Source: Topomyia yanbarensis (taxonomy: Eukaryota; Arthropoda; Insecta; Diptera; Culicidae). From it: 64,000 nt of DNA. The notes below the pieces were generated by a model. The model searched no databases and was not told the origin of the DNA. It saw only the letters and a program-made list of their open reading frames with translations. This document shows positions 34,161 through 45,599 of this stretch, in pieces. The translations under genes and the position numbers were made by a program. The DNA is taken from contig NC_080671.1 in assembly GCF_030247195.1 (NCBI RefSeq), forward strand, positions 201,852,897 through 201,916,896, read 5' to 3'. Numbering within the stretch: position 1 is the first letter of the stretch; every line of letters starts with the position of its first letter.

Positions 34161-34930
34161 CGTCGCTGTTGTGCTATCTTATGACAAGCGCCATTTAGCA
34201 CATTTCGAGAAAAACGATTTTTAAAGTTTGAGATTGAATATCTTGAAACTTATAAATGGTATAAACAATCCAAAGAAGACAATTGATGCTTCTATCTGTT
34301 CTGCATTAATCTCTCAAATATTACGAAGATCGGTTGACTATGTTGCGAGTTTTTACTATGAATGTAAACAAAAGTCGCACTCACACGTGTCATAGGCGTG
34401 TATTGATGACAAAATTTGTATGACGTGTCATAATCGTGCATGGAAAATTTTCCATAGAAAAAAATCATCACTTTTTAACTTTTATTCATATCTCTGGGTT
34501 CATATGGTCTATAAACATTCGGTGAAATGCATTTTAAAGGAAATGAGTCAGGGAATCTAGAAAAAATGGTTATTCTTGATTACAGTGTTGCCAAATATAT
34601 TTTATTTCCAGTTCAAAACTAAAACTGTGTTTTTCTCACAACTCGTATAATTTTCTTTCGAAAATGTTTATGCCATTGTGTTCCTCAGACATTTTCACAC
34701 ATAAAACCGTCTAAAACTTCAATATAACTTGAGCCAATCCCTAGATATAGTGATTTGAAGCAAAAAACTCACAATTTCTTATCATGTTTCTCGCTATATC
34801 TAAGTAACCAAGTAGAATTTCAAAATTCTGAAAACGCCACTTTGTAGAGATTTTTCAAACAAGTAATGTGGCATATCTAACTCAGTTTACCCCAAAATGG
34901 CGTTTGTCATAAGATAGCACAACAGCGACG
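34161..34930. mobile_element. 770-bp TIR element with ATTT duplication
   Basis: The ends are CGTCGCTGTTGTGCTATCTT and its inverse AAGATAGCACAACAGCGACG. Similarity continues to about 38 bp with one mismatch (TATGACAAGCGCC and TATGACAAACGCC). A 4-bp ATTT flanks each side (34157-34160 and 34931-34934). The left arm (about 8092-8115, reverse complement) is the empty site with a single CGACATTTGTG. There is no frame of note inside. The 4-bp duplication does not identify a superfamily on its own, so family is left open. Confidence 0.8.
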
Positions 34931-35984
34931 ATTTGTGTTTTCTTACCTCGTTCACCATTGTTCTATATGATCGGTGTAAAGTCAGACCGGACTAAGTAGC
35001 AAAATCTCAAAGGATGAGATGATGATAGGATTGAATCAAGAATTTCTTCTTCAGTTACCTTTCATTTGCGCCAGATTTGAAAAATATTATCATTAGCATG
35101 AATTATGAAATGAATCCATTGCGGATAATATCGTAAAGAATGCAAGGATTCAATCTTTGTACACGTTTTTCTCTGTATCAATGTAATATCGCTTAGTCCG
35201 GTCTGGCACAAAACCGACATCTTGCATGCGCGTGCGCTTTGTATACATTTTCAGTGAAGTTAGAATGGACATACGGCATTTGGTAAAAATGCGGCTGCAA
35301 ATATGGATATTTCATCAACTTTACTAAAATATGAATAACTCAAAAACGAAGCATCGTAGCTGTATAATGTAAGCGAACGAAAAAATCTACACAAAGCAAG
35401 CTACAATCCTATGCAATAATATGGGGTACTTCTGAATAAAATATCGGAGATATTTTGGTTCGAACTAGAAAATGCTAGCCGTGAGTAATCATCAAAATTT
35501 TAAAATTTTAGTTATACCAAAATAGCTTAATTCCTTGCGCAACTTTACACGAGAGGGATTGTTGATATCTTTTACGTAAAAGTTTTAAAAATTAGAAAAA
35601 GCGCCGCAGCCGATCCTGCAACCTTTCGCCTTAAGATGGCGCAAAAATCAGCACAACAAAAGATTTTTCGCTCGTTTTTTGACACTGCTTAGTGCAGCTG
35701 TGACAATAATGAACTATAACTTCAACTTGGTATAAAAAGTGAGCTACGATCGAGTCTAGTATGTCCTAAAAATAACAGATGGCAACACTGCATATGAGCG
35801 AAAATATCGAGCTGTCCCAACCTATACAGCGTCCCAACCTATACGACGACTGATATTTCGAGCACTCGATAAAAAAATATAAGCAAAACGCAGTGGTTTA
35901 AACTTTTTGGATGTGTCAACACCTCAAATATGTAAATTTTGGAGCGTTTCACTTAAAAAGGCATGCGGCTGCATCATTTGAAGT

Positions 35985-37821
35985 TAGGGTTCATCGCGGT
36001 TGCGGTAATTACCGCAACCGCGCGGTATTTACCGCACCCGCGCCGCAAGATCTGCGGTGCGGTGAGACGCTTTTTCCTTCAGATGCGGTGCGGGAAAGAG
36101 CTTTTACCGCGCGGTTTTACCGCAACCGCACCGCAAAAAAAATGATAAAGTGATAATTTTGATTATTCTAAATTGATAAACAGACTGCTATAACGAAAGA
36201 AAATCTAGCTGTGTCCGAAATATTTGGACGCTATTATTTTTACGACATATTTTGGACTAGTTATTTTATACTTCTAAGTAAAACTTCACAAACTAACCAT
36301 TTCAAATACATAAAATGCAAGATCCAAATAGAGACAAAATTATTAGATCATTTAAAAACAATAAATTTTTCCTCTTAAATCCAATTTAAAAGTGCATCAC
36401 TTCTCTCGATTTCCGTTGGAAATGGTGGAATTATGAATCGTTTTCGATATCAATTTTTCAACTGTGAATTTTGACTAATTTAAAGGAATTAGAGATGAAC
36501 TAATTATACTGGGACTTAAACACAACCCAAAAAATATAATTATTTTCATCAAACCAAACGAATTTGGAGTAATTGGTGGTAAAGGATACAAATGTATGAA
36601 AGCGTCCAAAATAAGGAGGGGTCCCAATTAAGATGATTATTCTATCATTCGTTCATCAACATCGTATTTCTATCTTCTTTGATTGCTGTGTAATTTCAAT
36701 GTGAATTTTTTTGCAGTCAATTTTATTGGACTCTTTCTCAAAAAGCATGCTACATAACTTTTTTTCGCGTACTTCCATTCAAATTTATTATAATTTTCTA
36801 CCAAATTAAGTCCTAATATTTTTCAATTAAGACTGTTTTGTAGCTCTTTTGAACATAGTTTGACTCCCGTTCACTTCAATTGAAGTTTTTGCCATTAGAT
36901 CTTTGGGAAAATATTAGAGGAAAATACATTAAATGCTAAAACTTTTGAACTAGCCTTTAGAAAGTTACACATCATACATTTTTAAAGGGAGCAATCTTAG
37001 TTTTTGAATGAGAATACTGTTTCTTGAAGAATGCGGAAGTTAGAGCTTTGGGATATTTTGTCCGAAAAACCCCCTATTTTTTAAAATCATTTCTGCTGTA
37101 TGTTACAAATCATACATTTTTTGTAGTTTTTCTAATGTTCAATAAATCTGTACCGGTTGAGACCGGACTCCTGATTAAATGTAATGTATAGAGCATTTTT
37201 TTAGTCAAATATGGCGTCGTTCTTATTGATGAAATACAATATGTTTTTATTTCACTGTATTGGAATATATTCGCTACTATATAGAAGTACTGGTATTTCG
37301 ACTTTAATTTTTTTTTGGTGAAATTCCTTTAAGAATGAAAAGTGGTTTTACTACGTAAATGCGAAAATCATCTATTTCATTCCATTTGGGCAACTTCATT
37401 TCTTATTACATTTTTATTCCACATTTTTCAATTTACTGAAAGGTTGCTAAAATAAAAGTTTTCCTATTATTGCAGTAGAGCGTTTTTGAACGTATAACGT
37501 TTGCCTTAAAATGTACGGAATCTTATTAATAGAAAATGCAAAAGTTGATTTTTTTCATAAACATTACATTCGGAGGAGTTTCTTAAAGTTAAATTTCGTG
37601 TGAATAAGAATAACATTTTATTATATGTGGTTACACAAATGTACAATTTTTCAACACTATTTTTAAAAATATAAAAATTTTACCGCATTTACCGCATTAC
37701 CGCGCGGTGCGGTGCGGTAAATAAAGTGCGGTTGCGGTAAGCGGTGCGGTTTTATTATTTTTTTGCGGTTGCGGTGCGGACAATCCATTTACCGCCCACA
37801 TCCGCACCGCGACGAACCCTA
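35985..37821. mobile_element. hAT-like non-autonomous element with GCGGT-rich subterminal clusters
   Basis: The ends TAGGGTTCATCGCGG and CCGCGACGAACCCTA are inverse with one mismatch. The 8-bp TTTGAAGT lies immediately outside both (35977-35984 and 37822-37829). An exact 8-bp duplication and a TAGGG-type tip fit the hAT superfamily. About 140 bp at each end is packed with GCGGT/ACCGC words, in both orientations and often as palindromes such as GCGGTAATTACCGC. The 1.5-kb middle is AT-rich without a transposase. In hAT elements short subterminal repeats bind transposase, so the clusters may do so here (inference). Confidence 0.85.
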
Positions 37822-37829
37822 TTTGAAGT

Positions 37830-38141
37830 ACAATATATGTACTAGAACCCAAAGTACTAGCATGCAGCATTCGACTTTTGGTCAGGTTTTTAGACAAATC
37901 CGCCACTGCCCGCTGTTGTAAATCTATCCTCATCATCATTTGCTTTTTTTGTGGGTGATACTGGTTGTTGGTCTGGAAGCGCTTATTGTAGTCATTGTCC
38001 CTGTCTGCTATTGATTGATAGGATGATTGTTAATGGTTTATCTGTAAGTATCGGTGACTGCTTGTTAGAGAGTTGCTTCGGCGCAGGTTTTTCCGTAGTG
38101 GGCCACATGGTTACAGAACTGGTATACAGGAGTCTGCCCAG
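37830..38141. other. Unique-looking DNA left of the tandem duplication
   Basis: No gene or repeat recognised. It ends at the breakpoint CTGCCCAG|GATATGTGATC. Confidence 0.4.
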
Positions 38142-38995
38142 GATATGTGATCAGCGATTTATGCTTAAAGGTTACGCCACCTATCGTCGGTGATCTACAT
38201 TCTGCATTGAAAGTAAGCTGTCTTTAGGTTCCATATAATTTTCCATATACACAGGAATCTTGGTCTGATATTATTCTATTAGAAATCGTGTTGCATGTAG
38301 CTCTCCGCAATGAAGTTTTCTGCATGGACTAAACTTCTAAACACTAACTCACAACACAGTTATTAACACAGTGTAGCTAAACACTCGTCACTTTCCCAAG
38401 GTAAAGTTCCATTTTAACTTTACTAGTTGTTCCAACTCCTGTACCAGGGAGTCTAAAACAAGTCTTCTTAAAGTCAATTGAAAATGTGTTTTCCTGTAGT
38501 ACGGAAACTCATTTCACTGCGCATCCGGGGGCAACGATACAATATTGCTTGTACACTGGATATCGCACATAGCGCTTATTTGCTTCACTGGTGGTTTTAG
38601 CATAGTGATTTTTTTGCTTCTGATTGGCATTTATATTTAAAAAAAAATTGTGTTCAACTGATAATGAGTCTTAATAAACTAAACTAAAAATAATCATTCG
38701 TTATCGAGCACTCAGTCGAGATAGAAGTCTTTTGTCATCGGTCCGTACACTCTATAGCGACAAATAGTGTTAATCCGCGTTCAAGGTTATTTGCACACTC
38801 TACTACGAGGTTTCAGTATTTTTTCCCTTCTTTTGTGTTTCTGTTTCTGAGTACCGTTAGCCGGTCAGTGAAGTGAAGCAGTGTTCTTCTAGTAAGCCGT
38901 CTGGATACCGTTACCTACACAAGCTAAGTATTAGTTTTCGTTTCCCCTTCTTGGTTGTCTTAATAACGTGCACTGGGCAATAGGCCCGTGCAAAA

Positions 38996-40332
38996 ATGAC
39001 TTCCCCTGACGGCAGTTCATCTCAAGGTGAGATGGACGTCGAAATAAAATCGGCTCCCCGGCTCAAGGTATATCCGAGCTCGGCCACCGGGCCATTTGTG
39101 ATCTTCTTTCGGACCAAAGAAAAAAAGTGTTTGAATCTGTTGCAGATTTCTCGAGTTCTGACGGATCGGTATTCGGCCGTGACAGAAATATCGAAAATTC
39201 GCCCTGATAAGCTTCGGGTGGTGGTTAACAGTTCAACTCAGGCAAACGATATTGCTGGCTACGAGCCCTTTACGAGGGAGTACAGGGTGTATATTCCAGC
39301 TAGCAGGGTTGAAGTCAGTGGGGTCGTTTCCGATTCGAGTCTGAATTGCGAGGACCTGCTAAAATATGGGACTGGCTGTTTCAAAGACCCCATGCTTAAG
39401 CCAGTGAAGATACTGGAATGCAAACGTTTGCATTCAGCATCAGTCGCAGCTGACGGCAAGAAAATATACGTCAACTCAGACTCTTATCGGGTGACCTTCG
39501 CCGGCTCTGCCCTGCCCAATTATCTCCTCTTTGACAAGGTTCGTCTACCTGTTCGCCTCTTTGTGCCGCGGGTCATGAACTGTACTAATTGCAAACAATT
39601 GGGACACACAGCCTCCCATTGTAGCAATAAAGCCCGCTGTGGGAAATGCGGTGGGAATCATGCGGATGATTCCTGTGGTAGAGATGTAGAAAAGTGTCTC
39701 TACTGTGGGGGAAACCCACATGATCTCCCTTCATGTCCCGCGTACAAACAGCGCGAGGAAAATCTTAAGCGTTCCCTTCAGGGACGCTCTAAGCGATCTT
39801 TTGCAGAAATGCTTAAGATAGCTACGCCACCTGTCTCTACGAACATCTTTACCAATTTGTCTACTGACGAAGGCGACTGTGATGAACCCCAGGAGGGAAC
39901 ATCTTCTGCTGTGCCTCTGCTTCTGCTATTAGAAGTAGTAGAAAAAGGAAGAACATTTCCTCTTCCAAGCTTCGTCGTAAAGGCCAGAAGGTGTCTCTTC
40001 ATGGTCCCCCTAAAAAAACTACTCAAGGAAGTACTGGTGCAAAACCGAAGCAAGTCGCTCCCGGTCTCAGTAACCTGAGCTCAGAAAAGGAGTTCCCAGC
40101 ACTTCCAGGAACATCAAAAACCCCAAGTGTTCCCATATCTCAGCCAGAGAAAGAAAACAGTGCTGGCTTAATAAATTTCTCAGACATTGTGGACCGTATT
40201 CTTACAGCGTTAAACATTTCTGACCCCCTTAAAAGTATCTTGATAAGCTTTCTCCCCGCAGTAAAAACATTTTTGATGCAGTTCACTGCGAAATGGCCCC
40301 TCCTTTCAGCGATTGTATCCTTCGATGGCTAA
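38996..40332 (+). pseudogene. I-group ORF1, gag-like, one frameshift (copy 1)
   Basis: ATG at 38996 (MTSPDGSSSQG). The frame is open to about 39915; a net 1-nt loss near 39918 (GTGCCTCTGC) then shifts the native reading into another frame, which runs to the TAA at 40330-40332. The original length would be about 445 residues. The N-terminal part (to about residue 190) is an RRM-like gag region (GPFVIFFRTKEKK to VRLPVRLFVPRV). Knuckles begin at residue 196: CTNCKQLGHTASHC, CGKCGGNHADDSC (one residue short) and CLYCGGNPHDLPSC. A basic Ser/Lys/Arg tail follows (SSRKRKN after the shift). Its stop overlaps the ORF2 ATG by 8 nt. It would bind element RNA. Confidence 0.85.
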
Positions 40333-43300
40333 TTCATCGAACGAGGTCAAGGATTTAATCACTGTTCTACAGTGGAATTGCAGAAGCATTATCCCGAAAA
40401 TCGATTCGTTTAAAATCTTACTAAATAAATTGAAATGCGATGCATTTGCCCTATGCGAGACATGGCTCACTTCAGAAATAACCCTACACTTTCACGATTT
40501 TAATATTATTCGCTTGGATCGAGAAGGCTCTTACGGAGGAGTACTTTTGGGGATCAAAAAGTGCTATTCTTTCAATCGGATCGACCTCCCCTCGACACCA
40601 GGCATTGAAGTTGTCGCTTGCCAAACCAGAATTAAAGGCAAAGACCTTTGCATTGCTTCCACCTACATCCCCCCTAGAGCCTCAGTTAGCCACCGACGGC
40701 TTTGCGATATTGCGGAACTCCTCCCCGCACCGAGGCTAGTTTTAGGTGACTTCAACTCCCACGGCACGGCATGGGGTTGCCTTCATGACGATAATCGATC
40801 TACCCTACTCCATGAGCTTTGCGACAACTTCAATATGACTATTTTGAATACGGGTGAAATGACACGGATTCCTGCCCCTCCAGCGCGACCGAGCGCCTTA
40901 GATCTGTCCCTCTGCTCGACATCGCTGCGGTTAGATTGCATGTGGAATGTAGTCTCTGATCCCCACGGCAGCGACCATCTGCCAATCGTAATTAATATTG
41001 CTAACGGTTCAGGGCCACCGAATACAATCAATGTTTCGTATGACCCCACACGAAATATTGATTGGAAAAGCTATGCGTCCGCGATATCCGACAAAATCGA
41101 GTGTACTCAAGAGCTTCCTCCGGAGGAAGAGTACGGGTTCCTGGCTGGCTTGATTCTCGATACCGCGATTCAAGCTCGGACTAAACGCGTACCAGACGCG
41201 AACTCACGCGGGCGTCCTCCCAATCCATGGTGGGACAAAGAGTGCTCAGACGTGTAAGCGGAGCAGGCCGCTGCGTATAAGACCTTCCGGGACGACGGGT
41301 TGCCAGCTAGCTACCGACAGTACGCGATGGCGGAAACGCGCATGAAGAGTTTGATAAAAGCCAAAAAACGTAGCTACTGGCGCCGGTTTGTCGACGGACT
41401 AACGAGAGAAACATCGATGAGCGCTCTTTGGAGTACGGCCCGGCGCTTACGAAACCGAAACAGTACTAATGAGAGCGTGGAATATTCAAACCGTTGGATA
41501 TTCGATTTTGCCAAGAAGGTTTGTTCGGATTCCGCCCCGGCACACGGCGCCACGTCCCCTCACGATAACGCGAACGAAACACCGTTTTCGATGGTGGAGT
41601 TCTCACTTGCTCTCTTGTCATGTAACAATAAAGCCCCAGGGCCAGACAGAATCAAATTTAACTTGTTAAAGAATCTGTTAGACTCTGCCAAGAGACGCTT
41701 GTTGAATTTATTTAATAAGTTTCTTGAGGGTAATATTGTCCCTCATGTCTGGAGGCAAGCATCGCTATTCAAAAACCAGAAAAACCAGCCTCCGACCACA
41801 ACTCGTATCGACCGATTGCGATGCTGTCCTGTATCCGAAAGTTGTTCGAGAAAATGATCTTGTTTCGCCTCGATAATTGGGTTGAAGCAAATGGCTTACT
41901 GTCAGATACACAATTTGGTTTCCGCAAAGGCAAAGGGACGAACGATTGTCTTGCGTTGCTCTCAACAGAAATTCAAATGGCTTATGCTAGCAAAGAGCAG
42001 CTGGCATCAGTTTTCCTAGATATAAAGGGGGCTTTTGATTCAGTTTCTATCAAAATTCTTTCTGAGAAGCTGCACCAGCATGGTCTTTCACCGACTCTAA
42101 ACAACTTTTTGCTAAACTTGCTGTCTGAAAAACATATGCATTTTTCGCATGGTGATTTATCGACATCACGATTTAGCTACATGGGTCTTCCCCAGGGCTC
42201 ATGTCTAAGCCCCCTTCTCTATAACTTTTACGTGAATGACATTGACGAATGTCTTGTCAATTCCTGCACGCTAAGGCAGCTTGCAGATGACGGTGTGGTC
42301 TCTATTACAGGTCCCAAAGCCGTCGATCTGCAAGGACCATTGCAAGATACCTTGGACAATTTGTCTGCTTGGGCTCTCCAGCTAGGTATCGAGTTCTCCA
42401 CGGAGAAAACTGAGCTAGTCGTATTTTCAAGGAAGCGTGAACCAGCGCAACTACAGCTTCAATTAATGGGTCAAACTATTGCTCAGGTTTCAACTTTCAA
42501 ATATCTCGGGGTCTGGTTCGACTCGCAAGGAACCTGGGGATGTCACATTAGGTATCTGGAACAGAAGTGCCAACAAAGGATTAACTTTCTCCGTACAATA
42601 ACCGGAACATGGTGGGGTGCCCACCCAGGAGACCTGATCAGGCTGTACCAAACAACAATGTTGTCGGTGATGGAGTACGGGAGTTTCTGTTTCCGCTCCG
42701 CTGCGAACATACATTTCATCAAACTAGAGCGAATCCAATATTGTTGTTAGCGTATTGCTTTGGGTTGCATGCACTCGACACATACGATGAGTTTAGAAGT
42801 GCTGGCGGGCGTCCTTCGCAAATTTCGAAAGGCTTGTCGAGCTTAATTCTCAAACCCGATTTATGTCCTTGTACTTCGATTACATGGCACAAAATATCAA
42901 TCCTTCTTCATACTATCCCAACCGTGTCAATCTCCTTCATGCTTCTGATTCAACTGTATTCTTCGACACATCCATGAAAGACGAGATTCATGGAATCCCG
43001 GATCACATACGTCCGCAAGTGATCCCAAGCATCTTTCATAGTAAATTTCGAGAAGTCGACTGCAACAAGATGTTTTACACCGACGGGTCAAGCCTCGACG
43101 GCTCCACTGGCTTCGGTATATTCAATCAAAACCTCACCGCCTCATTCAAACTCAATGATCCTGCTTCAGTTTACGTCGCAGAACTTGCTGCTATTCAGTA
43201 TACCCTTGGGATCATTGATACTTTGCCCACCGATCATTACTTTATTGTCTCGGATAGCCTCAGCTCAATCGAGGCTCTCCGTTCAATGAAACCTAGAAAG

Positions 43301-43921
43301 CACATTCCATATTTTCTGGGGAAAATCTGGGAGCGCCTGCGTGCTTTGTCTGTAAGATCGTACAAGATTACCTTAGTTTGGGTTCCCTCGCATTGCTCCA
43401 TTCCAGGTAATGAAGAAGCGGCCTCTTTTGCTAAGGCGGGCGCTTTGCAAGGTGACATATATGAAAGACCTATTAGCTTCAGCGAATTTTTCAGTATTAC
43501 TCATCAGAGAACCCTCGAATGTTGGCAAGCATCATGGAGCAATGGTGAACTGGGAAGGTGGCTACATTCGATAATCCCTAAGGTATAGACGAATCCTTGG
43601 TTCAGAGGGATGGATGTGGGTCGGGATTTCATTCGCGTGATGTCTCGGCTCATGTCCAATCACTACAGGCTGGACGCACATCTCCGGCGTATTGGGCTCG
43701 TGGATAGCGGTATCTGCGCTTGTGGCAACGGTTATCACGAAATCGAACATGTTGTCTGGGCATGCGCCGAGTACTGTTCTGCCAGATCTCAACTATTCGA
43801 TTCCCTTCGGGCCCGAGGAAGATCACCCAATGTCCCGGTTCGAGATGTACTAGCAAGCCGCGATATTCTCTACATGTCCCTTACATACACGTTCCTCAAA
43901 ACCATCAATATCCAAATTTAA
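40325..43921 (+). pseudogene. I-group ORF2, endonuclease-RT-RNase H, multiply broken (copy 1)
   Basis: ATG at 40325. Endonuclease: LQWNCRSI, GDFNSHG (from residue 141) and SDHLPI (216). Lesions in order: an in-frame TAA at 41255-41257; a frameshift near 41765; TAG at 42748-42750; a frame-changing deletion of roughly 75 nt near 42820-42845, judged against relics at 15730 and 18560; and TAG at 43586-43588, a serine codon in the relic at 14940. RT: CNNKAPGPDRIKFN, QFGFRKGKGTNDC, FLDIKGAFDSV, GLPQGSCLSP and LADDGVV (Leu precedes ADD). RNase H: YTDGSS, AELAA, VSDSLSS, then GNEEAAS, where the fourth catalytic Asp is Ala (43421-43423). The tail has CACGNGYHEIEHVVW and ends LKTINIQI. Confidence 0.9.
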
Positions 43922-44171
43922 ATGCCCCTATCTTTTCTCTTATCATTCCCAGAAGTGCCTTCTTCCGCCTATCGTACCCCAACGATGGTTTGATACGACT
44001 CCAAGACGAGACAAAACATCTGTCGAATGAACCAACAACACGAGATCTACAGTACAACATCACACGCGCAACGCGGTGTGTTTCCGATCCGTATCTGAGC
44101 CGTACTACGAAATCGTCTGGAGGAACACCTGCCGACTCGAGGAAAACCGCCCGGCGTCCCAATACTTGACG

Positions 44172-44558
44172 CATCCGTTCGAATCTGTAATCCTGGCCGT
44201 TGATTCCTGATGCCGGAAACTGAAAGTTTATATCCCCCCCCCGTTCAGTCTTGTCCACCCTCTCTCCCATGTCTCTGATACACAGATGTATGTCTTCACC
44301 CCCTTCTCCCCTTGAATATCTTTCCAAAACTTATGTGCCCCTTATCTTCTAGTTTTAGTTGATCAATCCGTTCGAATCTGTAATCCTGGCCGTTAATTCC
44401 TTACGCCGGAAACTGAAAGTTTATATCCCCCCCCGTTCAGCCTTGTCCACCCTCCCTCCCATGTCTCTGATACACAGATGTATGACTTCACCCCCTTCTC
44501 CCCTTGAATATCTTCCCAAAACTTATGTGCCCCCCTATCTTCTAGTTTTAGTTTATCA
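44172..44558 (+). repeat. 193-bp duplication in the I-group 3' UTR (copy 1)
   Basis: TCCGTTCGAATCTGTAATCC starts at 44174 and again at 44367. The two 193-bp units differ slightly in C-run length and a few bases. They lie midway between the ORF2 end and the poly(A). Confidence 0.9.
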
Positions 44559-45271
44559 ATAGTTAATCTCGTTAAGAAATGCACAACAGTACCACTACTT
44601 TAAAATAGCCCTAATTAATTCCCCTTAATCTTGAACCACTCTCTCTAGTTATTTCTAGTTAATAAGCTTGTAAAATGTTCCGCTTAGTTAATAATTAATT
44701 TCTCCTACAATCTCCCTTCTAAAAATCATAAACTGAATTACTATACAAAGAACACACAAAATGACCCGTCCCCCAAATCTTACGAATATTATATTATACC
44801 CTCTTTTATATGTACAAGTTAGCTGTAAATTTTTTTTAATTTCATTATATAAAACAAAATAATATTGAAATGTGTTACCCCCTAGTTTTAAGAAATTCAA
44901 AATGTAAAACAATGAAAAAATGGCACCTTTAAGCTAACGCATACGTGCCTTATCAAATAAACAAATTGAAAAAAAAAAAAAGAAAACTAAAAATAATTAA
45001 TCTAACAGCAAACGGTGACGCAATTGTAATGAATTGTCAGTCGAAGTGCTAAGCAAACTCGTTGAAGCAACGAACCATCGCTATAGTCGGATTATTGGCA
45101 ACCACTGGCGGCTCCAGGGAGGGGCACGTGCCCCCTCTATTCCACCAGAAGCTGTTTTGGTAAAAGGATATTTGCATTTTGGTAAAAAGATATTTTTTTG
45201 CTAATATTTTTGAAGTGACCAACATGGTGATCAGTTTGTTTTGTTCTTTTTTACACCTTTTTTAGCCAAGT

Positions 45272-45530
45272 AAAAGACAATTCTAGAGCTTTTATTCAAA
45301 ATGACATATCTACAATGAATGACTCTCTTTGTTTACTTTCTCTATCGATTTTTACGGAGGCACTTTTCACTTATTTTACAGTACATATCGAAAGACGGTT
45401 GTTTTGACTAACATATTATGCATAGAGATGAGGGATAAATGTTAAAGTGACCGATTTATTAACAGAAGAGAAAGTAAACAATGAGAGTCACTCATTGTGG
45501 ATGTCTTTTTGAAAAAAGCCTCAAGTATGA
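45272..45530. repeat. Fold-back repeat (unit 1)
   Basis: Left arm ACAATGAATGACTCTCTTTG plus TTTACTTTCTCT and right arm AGAGAAAGTAAAC plus AATGAGAGTCACTCATTGT are inverse with few mismatches, around a loop of about 120 bp (45346-45464). There is no coding sequence. Confidence 0.75.
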
Positions 45531-45599
45531 ATTAAATTTGGTAACAAAATTAGTTTCAAATTTTTGTTAGTAACAAGTAAAATACAATTTCTCTACTCT

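Larger units (their letters stand above)
19200..35635. repeat. Right arm of the inverted duplication, with large insertions
   Basis: This is the reverse-complement partner of 7406-13392. Once the insertions at 19480-19872, 23311-34034 and 34161-34930 are removed, it is collinear with the left arm, net about 4.5 kb. A further difference of about 57 bp lies near 34080-34135. The outer edge is after CCTTAA at 35635. Confidence 0.85.
38695..44983 (+). mobile_element. I-group non-LTR retrotransposon, full length, decayed (copy 1)
   Basis: The 14-bp direct repeat AAACTAAAAATAAT (38681-38694 and 44984-44997) brackets the element. It starts at CATTCGTTATCGAGC and ends in an A-rich tail after AATAAACAAATTG. 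Layout: a 5' UTR of about 300 bp; ORF1 with three CCHC knuckles; ORF2 with endonuclease, RT and RNase H; a 3' UTR of about 1 kb. RNase H after RT, together with the CCHC-bearing ORF1, puts it in the I group; a related clade (Loner/LOA) cannot be excluded. Several stops and frameshifts make it inactive. Confidence 0.85.

Noticed and set aside
36000..37810. Repeated GCGGT words considered as a CRISPR-like or satellite array
   Set aside because: Units are short, in both orientations and confined to the two ends of a TIR element with an 8-bp duplication.
43905..44327. 140-codon minus-strand frame, repeated at 54938-55360
   Set aside because: It lies in the I-group 3' UTR, antisense; no homology, and the doubling is due to the tandem duplication.
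38681..44997. Possibility that the element is an LTR retrotransposon
   Set aside because: No long terminal repeats, protease or integrase; it has an A-rich tail, a 14-bp target duplication and EN-RT-RNase H order.
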